A stretch of DNA of 64,000 nt from positions 769,001-833,000 of the forward strand of contig OY743173.1 in the NCBI GenBank assembly GCA_963555705.1, written 5' to 3'. Below are positions 11,655 to 22,865 of the stretch, piece by piece; positions within the stretch are counted from its first letter, which is position 1, and every line of letters starts with the position of its first letter. The notes under the pieces were generated by a model. That model did not search any database. It saw only the letters and a program-made list of their open reading frames with translations, and was not told the DNA's origin. This stretch comes from Ligustrum vulgare. Taxonomy: Eukaryota > Streptophyta > Magnoliopsida > Lamiales > Oleaceae. Position numbers and translations under genes: made by a program.

Positions 11655-11977
11655 TATATGAAATAGCTCAACCCAAAATTTGCAAATTGCAACCCAAACC
11701 CAAGCTTGAGAAAAATCTCGCCCAAATCCATTGTGAACAGTGATCGTCAGTCCGCCTCCACTCCAACCCTCCATTGTGCTTCAGTTTATCCACCAGACGA
11801 ATTCCATTTTTCCTTTATGAAATAATTAGTGAATAAATAATTAATTAATAAGTTGAAAAAAAAAAGGTATCTAATAAGTTGGCTACAAACAGAGCCATCT
11901 GTCTTAATTTTTGATTTGGCGTCAATTTAATAAGAACCCTAATCTCTTGTGCAAGCTTGTTTTGTTAAACTTGGTTG
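11655..11977. other. Intron sequence repeating the left flank of Helitron A
   Basis: TATATGAAATAGCTC ... TTTGCAAATTGCAACCCA right after the Helitron 3' end repeats the wording of 10337-10390, left of the element (TATATGAAATATCTC ... TTTGCAAATTGCAACCCA). Nothing else is recognised. Confidence 0.5.
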
Positions 11978-12082
11978 GACGATGAGCCTGTAGATCCAAA
12001 GCAGGAACTAGAAGAGCAATGCAAAGCACTACTGACGAGCAAACGTTGGTTTGAGTCTGAGGAGGACGAGCAGATGTCATGA
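11978..12082 (+). pseudogene. Possible fragment of the mitochondrial cytochrome bc1 hinge-protein (QCR6) gene
   Basis: A short open stretch reads DDEPVDPKQELEEQCK and then diverges (ALLTSKRWFESEED...) to a TGA. The first part resembles the N-terminal region of plant hinge proteins (complex III subunit 6), which is acidic, has a VDPK motif and then a Cys. It is antisense to AGO1 inside its 5' UTR intron, has no visible partner exons, and is followed by T-rich intron-like DNA. It is probably a captured or decayed gene fragment. The match is short, so this is tentative. Confidence 0.35.
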
Positions 12083-13620
12083 CTAGTTAGTTGCTTGCCT
12101 ATGATTTACTCATGTTAAACTTTTGACTTGATATTCGAATTTTGAAATCGTTGAAATTTTGAGAATGTGAGTTAGAATGTGCCATTCAGCTATTGCATGC
12201 ATCTGATTATAAACTTCTGAAAATTGATTTTCAAATTTTGAGATTTGATTTTGATTTTTTGCGACTGTGAGGTGCCTCCTTCTTGCCTACCTTTGATTTT
12301 AAGCTTTTGAGATTTGAATTAGATTATACGAGATTATCTAATTTGATTTTGAGAATGTGATATAGTCATTTAGATTATGTGATTTAGATCATCAATTTTG
12401 ACTTTGAGAATGTCATTTGATATTACGAATGTGATTTAGAATCTTAGATTATGTGATTTAGATTTTAGATTCTCTTATTTGATTTTGATTTGATAATGGT
12501 GAATTGGTTTTGAGAATGTCATGAAGATTATAAGAGATTATGTGATTTAGATTTTGCTTTTGCTTTCTTCAATACAAATTTGGCTTGAGTATTGATTAAA
12601 TCTGGTGCAACTTATAATTGCAAAACCATTCATGGAACCCACCCCCAACAAGTTCCCTGATTTAAAGAACTTCCAAGAAACACATGATCACAACCCAAAT
12701 CAAATGTTCCCTCTAAAAGATTGATGTGAATTGGATTCATAAGTGCAGTTTTCTTTTGGGCAAAATATAGCTTAACTGATTTTAGAATGTGAATTTGCTT
12801 TAGACTGTCGAGCTTAGGCTTTGATTTTGCTTTAGAATTTAGATTTTAGAATGTGATTAACTTTGAATGCGATTTTAGGCTTAGAATATTATTAACTTTG
12901 TTCAAGGAATCAATTTTGATTAAATTTATCGGAGTGTTTGGCGGTTCTTAGCTGCCTATGTTTTTTTTATTTTTTGGGTTTTCTAGGTAAATTGTGTGAT
13001 TTAAAATTAGAGAGAGAAAATATTTTTAGTTAAAAATTGATTTGGAAAATTGTGTTGTTTATAAATTTTAATGATTGCGTAAAAGGACGGTATGTATGAA
13101 GTTCGCGTCATGCCTCGAAAGTCACATAACTCGTTCCGACATAATATCCTGGATCCCACTGATTAGGAGTCATCGTAATCCAATCAATCTTACTCGTACG
13201 TAATTGACCTTTACATTTGAAAAACTCCAAACCCCAGAAGCAAGTGTATTCTGAAATACGACTTTATCAACTTTACCAAAACATTTTTTTAATTTCCAAA
13301 AAAATCTTCCAAAACCCTAATACTTTTAAGGAGAAAAATCAGAAAACAAAACTTAAACTTGACCATTTTAATCTTATTAATTAATTAACCCCCACAAAAT
13401 CAGTTCTCTAACAAAGAAACAATTTCAAAGAACTCTAAAATCTGATCATCGTCGAATTAATCAATGAACCCACCAAGAAAAATGCAGATTTGATTTTAAA
13501 AAAATTGCTTAAAACTCAAAACCAGAAACATAAAACCTCAAAGAAAACAAAAATCAGTAAAAATCGCATCAAATCCTTAACATAAGACACAGGTTCAAGA
13601 TCGTAAACTGCTAAAACCAG
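12083..13620. other. Non-coding remainder of the AGO1 5' UTR intron
   Basis: AT-rich DNA. The stretch 12120-12900 is a low-complexity run of GATTTT/TTAGA-type words on the plus strand. No gene or mobile-element end was recognised. Confidence 0.5.
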
Positions 13621-13634
13621 TTTCAAATTCTTAC

Positions 13635-13785
13635 CTTACAAAGCTATGAAGAATCCAAATCTCAACAATTAACACTTCTCACCAGTCATCAACCTCACCA
13701 CATGGCCCAGGACTCAAGGTGTGGGCTACACCTTTTGTAGTCACAGATATTTATGTACGTAGCCTGTGTGTGTATAAATACACCG
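13635..13785 (-). promoter_or_regulatory. Probable AGO1 5' UTR exon and core promoter
   Basis: Minus strand: the exon-like stretch ending TAGCTTTGTAAG is followed by GTAAGAATTTG (donor at 13634). About 130 bases upstream the palindromic-looking GTGTATTTATACAC (about 13767-13782) could be the TATA region. A GA/CT microsatellite follows at 13850-13878. The transcription start is not defined by sequence alone. Confidence 0.45.
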
Positions 13786-13845
13786 AACGAGTGCGTTTTC
13801 GTGAGTGGGTGAGTAGGCGTTCGGTGGCTACGGTGGTTGAGGAGT

Positions 13846-13849
<4 letters not shown>

Positions 13850-13878
<29 letters not shown>
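13850..13878. repeat. (GA)n microsatellite upstream of AGO1
   Basis: A perfect GA run of about 14 units, 70-100 bases upstream of the putative AGO1 TATA region. It reads as a CT tract on the AGO1 sense strand. Confidence 0.9.
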
Positions 13879-13882
<4 letters not shown>

Positions 13883-13896
13883 GTTAGAACTTAGAC

Positions 13897-14121
13897 GGGT
13901 TAAATACAACGGTGGCCACTCAAGTTTATTAATAATGTCACTTTGATCACTGAATTTGATTTTGTGTCACTTTGATCACTCAACTTGTTATAAATTGTAA
14001 AATAGAGTGACCATTGATGTAATGAAAAATCAAACTCGATGATCAAAGTGATACAAATTCAAACTTGGTGGTCAAAGTGAAACTACTAATAAAGTTGGGT
14101 GGCTACCAATATATTTAACCC
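13897..14121. mobile_element. MITE with GGGTTAAAT termini
   Basis: The left end GGGTTAAATACAACGGTGGC and the right end (in reverse, GGGTTAAATATATTGGTAGC) are inverted repeats. The interior repeats CACTTTGATCACT in both orientations, making the 225-bp unit a near-complete fold-back. The flanks share TATGTTA(G/A)AA (left about 13880-13889, right 14122-14131) but do not abut the left end, so the target duplication is uncertain. A Mutator-type MITE is likely. Confidence 0.6.
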
Positions 14122-14390
14122 TATGTTAAAAACATTCGACAAAATGTGCAAAACATGTCTATCATTTGCACTCATTGTCTAAATCATCCATATCATTTCA
14201 AATTTGTCATTTACGCCCTCATTTCAACATTTTCTTGGAGAGTTCATCTTTGTCATCTTATTCCGTCAAGTTTTTTGTCAAATATGTATAATTTGTGCAA
14301 AACGTCAATATCGTTTGTCTTCATCGCACAGGGAGTTGTTCCATTAGGGCATATAAATTGGGGGCGACAGGTTTGATGGAGGTTAATTTG

Positions 14391-14662
14391 ATATTCCTTC
14401 CGTTTCAATTATATAGGTCGCATTCCTTTTTTCTCTTGTCTCAATTATATAAATTTGTTTTTTTGTTGAGAAGTATTTATTTTGTTTGTTTACTAATACA
14501 CTCATATTTATTACTTCTAATATTAATAATTTTGATATTAAATAAGGGTAAGTTGGAATTTTTTTTTACAAAAATTAATTTTTCAATGACATTAAATATG
14601 TTTTCTTAATATGTGTAAAAAGTCAAACCAGTCGATATAATTGGGACGGATGGAGTAATATT
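14391..14662. mobile_element. Stowaway-like (Tc1/Mariner) MITE
   Basis: The ends are TATTCCTTCCGTTTCAATTA at left and, reverse-complemented at right, TATTACTCCATCCGTCCCAA. The CTCC(A/C)TCCGTCCCA word is the classic Stowaway terminal sequence, bordered by TA. About 270 bp, AT-rich, with no coding capacity. Confidence 0.7.
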
Positions 14663-14831
14663 TTATAAATTGCATTAAGACATGGTTTTTGAACAAATAA
14701 CTTGAAAATCTTTTTTTTTTTTTTGAATTGTATATTTTAAAACACGGACCAATGTAATTTCCTCTTCTTTTTAATGCCTTAACTTTTGAACTAAGTTAAG
14801 TTGATCCTTGTGTCTTTAATTGTGCAACTAA

Positions 14832-15006
14832 GAGCTTATTTGATAATGTCAAAAATTTCACCACAAATTTTTAAATTCAATCTCAACCATCATTCTTAGT
14901 CAAACCCATAATTTTTTACTTTCCAAACATTTTAAAACCACATAACTATAAAAAAAACCAAAAAAAACCCACAAAAACAAAACATTTCATATTATCAAAC
15001 AGGCTC
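14832..15006. mobile_element. Tourist-like (PIF/Harbinger) MITE
   Basis: Termini GAGCTTATTTGATAAT and ATTATCAAACAGGCTC are inverted repeats with two mismatches. TAA lies on both sides (14829-14831 and 15007-15009). The 175-bp interior is AT-rich. Confidence 0.7.
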
Positions 15007-15739
15007 TAAGTCTTTGATTTCTTTGTTCTTCATTTCATCTCCTGTCTCATCTATGAATTGTTTGTAATTTAGTTATTTTTGTACGGTTTCAATCACTTTT
15101 CTTTGTTTTATCTCTAATTGCATCCAAATTTGAGTTTTTTTTCTAAAACAAACAAAATAAATACATAACCAGTTTCACACTTGTGAGATGTATGGACATA
15201 TTATATTGACAGAAAAAGATATATTGAAGCATAAAAATTTGAAAAAATCAAAAATATAAAAAAAAAATTGTCAAAATAGGTCTGTAGTGTACCAAATTGT
15301 ATATGTTAGGGCAACTCAATTCAATATTGATTAAAAACATTTAATCACATGCGGACTGATAAATCAACAGATGATACGTTAATTCATGGAAAAAGTCATG
15401 CAACTATAATTCATGTTTGTCCAACTCATACAAATATTAAAATGGGAAATTATATTAACACCACATTTTAATTGTATTATTGATCCCTAATCTTTATAGA
15501 TTGTTATATTTATGTTTTTAATTTTTTTTGTCACATTCTTATCATTAAATTTTCAACAATTAACAAATCTTCTATTCATCGATGATTTTAATCCAAAATT
15601 TTTTTGTTATCTTGCTTTAAAACGATGAACAAGTATTTAATTATAATTTTAAATTTTTTTGCTTATTAAATATACAAGGGATAAATAAATCTTTTTATTT
15701 CTTCTTAACAAATTTTTTTATAGAGTGTGATAAGAGAGA
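15007..15739. other. AT-rich intergenic DNA
   Basis: No gene, terminal repeat or conserved motif was recognised. Confidence 0.5.
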
Positions 15740-17150
15740 TTTGTGGCTGCCATGCAACGTGGATCTGCAGGTAAACATGCAAGGTTTTCGTCTCTCTTGA
15801 GGATCCTGCAATGTTGTGCCTCTTACACATCTCCGGTTGTACACTGTTCAAATTCCTCGAGTCCTCTTCCGTGGTAGCATATCTCCTTGTTAATCTTACA
15901 GAAACCTTTGAGGGGAGAATTGAAGGTGATTGCCTGCTGGGAGGAGAACTTCTTTTTGTTGTATGCAATAGAAGTCTTGTTATCTACATGGTAAGATCGA
16001 GTCCTCGTAATTGCGCCGACATAAACTACACGACTTTTCATGCTCTTCATGGCAGCATCATCACTTAAGTTCTTCGTCGACTGCACTTCCATTTTCCCAT
16101 GGCTTGGAAGCCATCCATCTATATAACCAACTCCAACCCCAATGGAGATTATTTGGATCCATAAATGCTTGACATGAAGATTTTGAGTTCTTCCATGTTT
16201 GTCGTTTTAAAATTTTTTTGATCTTCATTAGTTTCAAAGCTACATTGCATAAACACAAGAGTCATCATTCTCACAATTAAAAAATTATAATATCTTATAA
16301 GAATATGCAAAACTAGAGGTGTCAAGATGGACAGGCCGACCAGATCCGTGAAAATCGACCCGGATCGATTCGGGACCGAGGGCCGACCAGTGACCCTTGC
16401 GGGTGATTCAAGAGTCAAGAAGTTGTGAATAGCGAATTTCGTGAGTCAAACCTTCGTGGGCCGCGGTTAACCCGCTAGCCGTGAAAAAATAAAACTGTTT
16501 TTATTAAATATGGTAACATTGAAAATATCCTTTCTTTTATAAACTCTAATAAAACTTTTAAAGAAAATTCTTATATTTTTCCTCCCTAATAGCTAAGAAA
16601 CGTAATGTTCTTTGATAATAGTAATTAGAAATACATTTAGCATTTAATTGTTATTTAGTTATGTTTTATTTAAATTTGTAAATTTAGAAGTAATTCATGT
16701 AACATAAAATATAAATTTAAATTCCATGTAAACATTTTATGGTATAAATATGAATTTATCATTTTGTTCATTTTACATTTAGAAATTTGACAAAAAATTG
16801 CTATAAATATGAAAAAATCTATATTTTTATTCGTGCAGGCCAAATCAGAACGAACTGTGATCCGCATGGGCTCGACCCACATGGGTCAACGGGCGGACTT
16901 GGGTTGTAGTTCGAAATTTGTGGGTTAACCCGGAATTCGTAGCGAGCGGGCTTTTTTCAAGCTAGTCGTTACCGAGCTTTTATGTGGCGGGCTGACTCAA
17001 CCCGAACCACCTGGATTGACACATCTATGCAGAAGCCAAGGCCCTCTCCCTTCTCATAGATACTTCCTGCATGTGTTGAAGATTTGCTTCGATCTGTTCT
17101 TTAGACTATCATCCCAATTCTCTCCAGTCTCTATTGTCAGTTGAACAACA
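15740..17150 (-). pseudogene. IQ67-domain (IQD) protein pseudogene, interrupted by a hAT element
   Basis: Minus-strand fragments in IQD order. At 17130-17028: a WDDSL stretch, then after a one-base shift EANLQHMQEVSMRRERALAS. After the hAT insertion, at 16190-16100: LHWGWSWLYRWMASKPWE. Then, in a shifted frame, MKSRVVYVGA and ITFNSPLKG. The WGWSWL.RWMA.KPWE block and the RRERALA block are diagnostic of IQD calmodulin-binding proteins, which are microtubule- and membrane-associated scaffolds. At least two frameshifts, the insertion and the missing IQ67 motif exon make it non-functional. Upstream exons are not visible to the right. Confidence 0.75.
16314..17027. mobile_element. hAT-type non-autonomous element inside the IQD pseudogene
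   Basis: The ends TAGAGGTGTCAA (left) and TTGACACATCTA (right) are inverted repeats of the hAT kind. The flanking octamers are TGCAAAAC and TGCAGAAG (6 of 8 match), consistent with an aged 8-bp duplication. The 714-bp interior has GC-rich CGGGTCGA/CCCGACC-like sub-terminal words and an AT-rich core, with no transposase. Confidence 0.65.
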
Positions 17151-18440
17151 TATTAGCACAAAAATACTCGAGAACCAAGAAGAAAATATTAAACACCAGT
17201 AACTAAGCAAATCTTCTTGGATGGGGGTAAAAGGATCATAACAAAATCAGTAAGTAGCCATAAGCCACAAATTTTTGTACTTGCAATGATACAAAAACCG
17301 TGAGTTCTTCTAATATTTATGAGAAGCTTACAACTAAGGTATCCTCAAGAAAATACATAAACGTGTGGAAATAAAAAAATTGGGGAGATAACCTTAGAAT
17401 CAAGAAAGATGAATGTAAAATGTGGAGCATTATATTTTACTAAAATGCATATGTTTTTTGCTCTCAAGTGATCCATCAAAGAATCCATTACCTCTTCACA
17501 GAAGAATTGAGGTTGTAAAAATAAGTCACCAAGAAACTTAACAATCAACTATGGCTATCACTAGTGAAAGATTTACCTCAACCAGAGGAAGAGATCCAAA
17601 AATAAATGGCTATGAAGAAAAATCTAGAACAACAAGGTTCCTTTTTGACGGCAAGGTATATGTAGCTGTATAAAATAGGTTGCATATGACTATGTAAGGC
17701 TACTAAATGAACTGATACATCATATATCAATAAGCTCAAAGCATGGCAGCTGACAACGTTCCATTACACATTGATTAAGAGTTCTAAGTTAATTGACAGT
17801 GAAAGCTATTAAATAAAGCAATGATATACTTCTCAGTTCTCACTTTGGACTTTCCCAGGAAAGAACAAAATATGTTATAAAAGTCATAAGGTTGGTAGCT
17901 TAGTAGTTAAAACTGACAACCTGAGAGCAAGCACAAAGAAAGAAAGAAAATGTAGAAATATAATAAAGATATATGCTCAATTTAATCTGGTAGTAGTAAA
18001 AAGGAAACACATTTTCCTTTTCCTTTTCCTTTTCTTTATTCAGCCCCACCCCTACCCCGCGCATGTGATGGAGCAGATAATAAATTCAATTACGTGTTTA
18101 ATCCATAGGAAGTTGGGAACAGATAAGTCAGTGGCAAATCATGAATTCAAGTAGCTCACTTTTATTATAACCTACAAGAACACAAAATATCCAAAGAAAA
18201 ATGATAGTCACAGTACCCTGAACTTAAAAAGATTAGAGGAAGGGGGGGGGGGGGGGGGGTGTTGAAATGCTCACAATGTAATCAAATCCAACATAATTTA
18301 TATGTAAGATGGTAAGTGGTAACATGTTTCTAACATAAGTGCCAGGTGAAAAGACAAACATTAAGTGAAGAAGCCAACACCACCAGGACCAGATATATGA
18401 TGATCAAGTAACAAATTCTTCGCAAAAGAAAGAAAGGAAC
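17151..18440. other. Intergenic DNA between two pseudogenes
   Basis: AT-rich and without recognisable genes. It includes an 18-base G run at 18242-18259 and a TTTTCC repeat at about 18010-18036. Confidence 0.5.
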
Positions 18441-18444
18441 TTAC

Positions 18445-19060
18445 GGATCCATCCAATGGTATGTCCTTATCTCTGGTGTCATTCCTTCGGTCTGCACCTC
18501 AATACGAGCAACCCTAAAATTGGAAATTTTAATAGACTTGTCTGCAGCAATTAGAAGATTGTCAGACTTCAAGTCTCGGTGAATCAAATTTAGTCCATGT
18601 ACATATTCTACCCCCTAGTCACATCCAAGGCCTACTTTATAGCCAATTTCAAAGGCACTGATCGGTTCATTCACTTTTCCAATAACTGACGAACTGAACC
18701 CCTCTTTGCATATTCTGTCACAATACACCAGACCATGGGTTTACGACAAGCGCTAATGAATCGAACAATGTTCGGATGTTTCAATATTGCCAACATCATC
18801 TTCTCCTGCTGAAACTGCTGCTCCATCAAGTGCGCCCTCTCTACATCATTCTTTGGCTTCTCCAAAAGCTTAATTGCAACATCCTCACCATTATATGTAC
18901 CCTTGTAGAGCTTCCCAAATTCTCCTTGAGCAAAAGCATCCTCCATGTCAATTTATATATATAGCACTTCACATTAGAATGCATAGTCCCTGATTCAATC
19001 GTCCACCCATCATAATTACCAAGACCCTCAGTCTGATATCGAGGGTCAAATTGAAGAAAT
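18445..19060 (-). pseudogene. Raf-like / HT1-type Ser/Thr kinase pseudogene
   Basis: Minus-strand pieces in kinase order: DPRYQTEGLGNYDGWT (near 19055-19005), [18 protein letters not shown] with VAIKLLEKP (glycine loop and ATP lysine, 18940-18850), [31 protein letters not shown], and then, past an in-frame TAG near 18617, [19 protein letters not shown]. The next element reads NFR where kinases have DFG, and PETGTYRWMAPE has become [12 protein letters not shown] splice donor follows at 18444. The combination of stop, lost DFG and altered APE makes it inactive. The parent would be a soluble dicot Raf-like MAPKKK-related kinase. Confidence 0.75.
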
Positions 19061-19137
19061 TGATATGATAAATTATAAAGTTGCTCAAGTCAATTTATAT
19101 ATATAGCACTTCACAGTAGAATGCATAGTCCCTTGAT
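18947..19137. repeat. Internal duplication in the kinase pseudogene (about 50 bp, step 142)
   Basis: A run starting GTCAATTTATATATATAGCA occurs at 18947 and again at 19089, with few differences over about 50 bases. The second copy lies beyond the WT-containing exon fragment, so the segment between may have been duplicated with it. Confidence 0.65.
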
Positions 19138-20709
19138 TAAATCATGCTATTAAAGGATTAGCAATTGAATTATGTGATATAGACTGTGCACAACATACAA
19201 CCTCATAAAACAAATGACTCAACAACCAGAAGAATGTAATTGTTTAAGCATTGTTATGTATAAAGGCACCATTTATACATTCAGATGAGCCTCTTCCCAC
19301 TTCAATCTCTAGGAAATTGAAAGGAAAGTGAAAACGAATTAAAATCATTTCGCTCCATTTTGTACGAATGCAAGAGATTAGAAAAGAAAAATGCAAAGCA
19401 CATGGAAAGTTTCATTTTTTTTCTTCCATTTCTTCAATAACATCAACAATGTTCGAAAACTTTAGAATTCACTACTATTAAGCTTAAGCTTTAATAGAAT
19501 AAAGAGGTAAGTAAGTGTTTCGAAATCCTTCTATTTTTCTTATTCTTTCCTTCTCTTAATCAAATTCAAGATCTAAGGAACCTTAGAATTGTTACTTCTC
19601 AGATACACATGTAAAAACCTTCCAACCAAGTACCAGTAACAAATTAGCAAAATAATTCAAAGTTTCTGCAGTCAATAGTTTTTAAAGTAAATGTTAAAAA
19701 AGAAAAAAAATTATCTTCTATTCATTTCACTTCTCTATACCTATTCTCCTCACCATGTCCACGATTCAAACAAATCTTAGTAAAAAGACAGGTTAGTTTC
19801 AAATGCATTTGAATAGAAAAATTGCGTAACATTCTAGAACGACTTTGTAAAATGCTTACATTGTTCTGATTGTGTAAGACCGCATTTCATTTTTCGTGCA
19901 ATTTTAAATTTCACGTAATATTTTTGTGAATGTTATTATATTATAAATTATAAATTTATGATCTTTAATGTCTATAATTGGAATTATTTTGCAGTGGAAG
20001 GACTTGGACGCCGTCTCGATCAATGTACCAATTTGAAAGTTTATAAATTGTTTATGTGCAATTCTATGTCTAATTGTTTATTTTATTTGTGAAACTTGTC
20101 GATTTCTATTTTTATTAAGTAGTAAATGACCTAAATTGCATAAATTAAAATTGGGAAAAGGTTTAGTGGCAATTTGAAATTTTATTGAGGGTTGTGTACT
20201 TAAATTTTTAAATTTTGAGAGTTGGGGGATTGGGTTGCAAATTTCCAAAAGTTTATACTTAGTCCTAACCTAATCACTCCATACCCGACTTCTCTCCCTC
20301 ATCCTCGCTCTCTCGGCTCATCCTCGCTCTCCCCTCACGGCCTCGCTCTCCCTCTCTCGGTCTCTCCTTCAACGGCGACCACCACCTCGCCGGCTCCCGA
20401 CCACGATAAGACCCTTTTTCCCCTCCCTCCTGCACGCAGTCGCTCGGATTTCGTCCACAGGCCGCACCATCGCGCGGCCACAAACATGAACCCGCACACC
20501 ACATTTCACGCACACACACATTTGGGGATAAAGATGTATATATTTATTGATTTTTGTGCATATATGTATGTATATATCAGTATGTATATGCATTTACATA
20601 TGAAAATTGCAGATTTTGATATGTATGCATATATGATTTTTGATTCAGGACTTTTAAATTGAATTTCACATGTTAAATGTTGATTTGAAATTGGGAATCT
20701 TATGATAGT

Positions 20710-20710
20710 A

Positions 20711-20796
<86 letters not shown>
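20710..20796. repeat. (GT)n(AT)n compound microsatellite
   Basis: A GT run of about ten units is followed by about 33 AT units. A second AT run lies at 21226-21260. Confidence 0.95.
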
Positions 20797-20797
<1 letters not shown>

Positions 20798-21222
20798 TTG
20801 AGTGTGTGTAAATATGTGATGTTTTCAACTTTTTCAGATTTAGGTTTTGTCAGATTTCGAATTTTACTGTTAAAATTGAAATATGTAATATTAGGTGTGC
20901 ATATTTTGTATAATTTCAGATCTGATTATATAGTCTAATTTCGAAGTTATTAATTGGGATTTTTGGTAATGAATAGATATACATGTGTGTAAATTCATAA
21001 TGGGACTTGGTTTAAATTTCGAAGCTAGGTAATCAAATTTTTGATTTATGAGTAACTAAGATTGTAGTTGGGGAGATTTTGTAATATAATTTTGAGTTTG
21101 ATCTTTAAAAGATTAGAAGACCTTCTAATGTGTATTGAGATTCAATCCTTGTCTTGAGTAGGGCTATTATGAGTTTTAGTAGTATTTTAGAATTTTAATA
21201 TGTTGAGATCATCTTTTGGGCG

Positions 21223-21264
<42 letters not shown>

Positions 21265-21372
21265 GTATGCATATATGTGTGTGCAATCTTGACTAAATTT
21301 CCAGATTTCCAATTTTGATAAATTTCGGATTTTCTGTTAAAAATTGGAGATTAGGTGGTTTTAATTGAATTT

Positions 21373-21916
21373 TGGGTGTGTTTGATAGAAAAGATGGAAA
21401 ATAGATGGTAGGAAAATATTTTCTAGGAATTGATTTGGCTGGAAATTATTTTCCTGGAAAATGATAATTGGAAGTGTTTGATTAGATTAATTTTCCAGGT
21501 GAAAAAGTGAGAGATTTTCCTAATTTTGTTGTTTGATTGATATTATTTTCCATGGCAAATAATCAAAATTTAACTATTTTAATAAAAAAAAAAATTTATT
21601 TTTATTTTTCACTCATTTGTACTTGATAATAATAATGTTAATTTCTGGAAAAAAATAAGTCAATTAACAATAATAAAAATGATCAAACGTGACGCAAAAG
21701 GATTTTCCACCTTAGCTGGAAAATATTTTCTCAACAAATAGGTAAGAAAATATTTTCAAGGCAAATGAGTTAGATGTGCTTTAAATGGTTGTACCTAAGA
21801 AAATATTTTTCAAGGCAAATTTTGCCAACTAAACACCCAACAAATACAAAAGCTGGAAAATATTTTCCATGATTTGACATTTTCCTGGAAAATAAGGCTG
21901 TATCAAACACAGCCTT
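21373..21916. mobile_element. MITE-like element nested in the solo LTR
   Basis: The left end GGGTGTGTTTGATAGA and the right end (in reverse, GGCTGTGTTTGATACAG) are inverted repeats, and GGAAAATATTTTCC-like palindromic words recur through the about 540-bp interior. The target duplication could not be fixed. Confidence 0.5.
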
Positions 21917-22739
21917 AATGTATATTCTTGACTTATAGTTGTTATTTTCAGAATTTTGAAATTTGTAGTTTAGTTAACTGTTCGGATAAAGTTTAAATAA
22001 ATGGTGATTTTCAAATTTATGAATAGTTAGAATGCAAATTGGATTTGTCTTTGTGAAATTTAATTTTTGATGAAGGTTCTATAGCTTTGACCTTTGTGTA
22101 AATTGATAAGTTAGATTTCAATTATTGGTATTGAAGTTAATCTCTTATTCTGAATGTAGTATGATTTGTATTTGACATGGCTTAAGATTCTATTTGGTTT
22201 GAATTATAAATCACCTGAGAGGCTCAACCTCATTTAGGAGTTTCAAATGTAATTTTGAACTAAAATTTTATTTCACTTAATGAACGGGTACAACTAGGAT
22301 TTTGGTGCATTGACGTCACGGGCAACCGATGCTCCTCCACTTGCAAATCCAGATAACGGTAAATGCTAAGGATGTCAAGTAAGTAAACTTCCCCTATTTT
22401 CATGAAAGTAGAAAGTTAATGTGAAATTAATGTGCGTAAGTGATTTCGTGTTAATTACTTAATGTTGATGTATTTAATGTGTGATATGCAAGTATGTGTA
22501 TTTAAGGAAATGTTCAAGCATGCACATTATCATGTCATTGCATCATTAAGCATGCATTGACATCGAAATGGGAAAGTCAAATGTTTTAATGAAAGGAATG
22601 TGTCAAAGTGCAATTTTGTCAAAAAAATTATGTATCCCAAGTTTTTAAGAATTAATGGGTGTACTTCTAGTTCATGAAAGTTGCGAGTGGGAAATGGGGC
22701 GCGGGGGACCGGCTTACCCGAATTAAGTCGCCTTGCGAT

Positions 22740-22865
22740 GGAATGTTCAACCGTTTACGGTGGACTGTTAAACCGCTTTGCGGTGGGAAAGTGAATGTTA
22801 AGCCGCTTTGCGGTGGGAAAGTGAATGTTAAACCGCTTTACGGTGGAAATGCGAATGTTAATCTG
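22740..22865 (+). repeat. Minisatellite in LTR: about 30-bp units of AAACCGCTTTGCGGTGG type
   Basis: Four consecutive units vary around TTAAACCGCTTTGCGGTGGG followed by AAAGTGAATG. Each contains an inverted CCGCTTTGCGG that can fold. Confidence 0.85.

Larger units (their letters stand above)
9240..13634 (-). other. AGO1 5' UTR intron (about 4.4 kb)
   Basis: The acceptor TGTGCAG lies just upstream of the ATG exon (exon start 9239). A matching donor GTAAGAAT begins at 13634, right after a short non-coding exon. Plant AGO1 genes are known to have a 5' UTR intron, but here it is expanded by a Mutator-type element, a Helitron, tandem repeats and a gene fragment. Linking donor to acceptor is inference and would need a transcript. 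Confidence 0.6.

Noticed and set aside
15811..16068. 85-codon plus-strand frame
   Set aside because: Antisense to the IQD pseudogene, whose diagnostic motifs are on the minus strand.
17345..17548. 67-codon minus-strand frame between the IQD and kinase relics
   Set aside because: Hydrophobic, with no recognisable motif. It is too short to support as a gene or an exon of either neighbour.
20222..20662. 146-codon open frame (Pro/Ser/His-rich start)
   Set aside because: It lies inside the 3.8-kb solo LTR, has a simple-sequence translation and ends in YMYVYISMYMH from a TA/GTAT microsatellite region. Not a credible protein.
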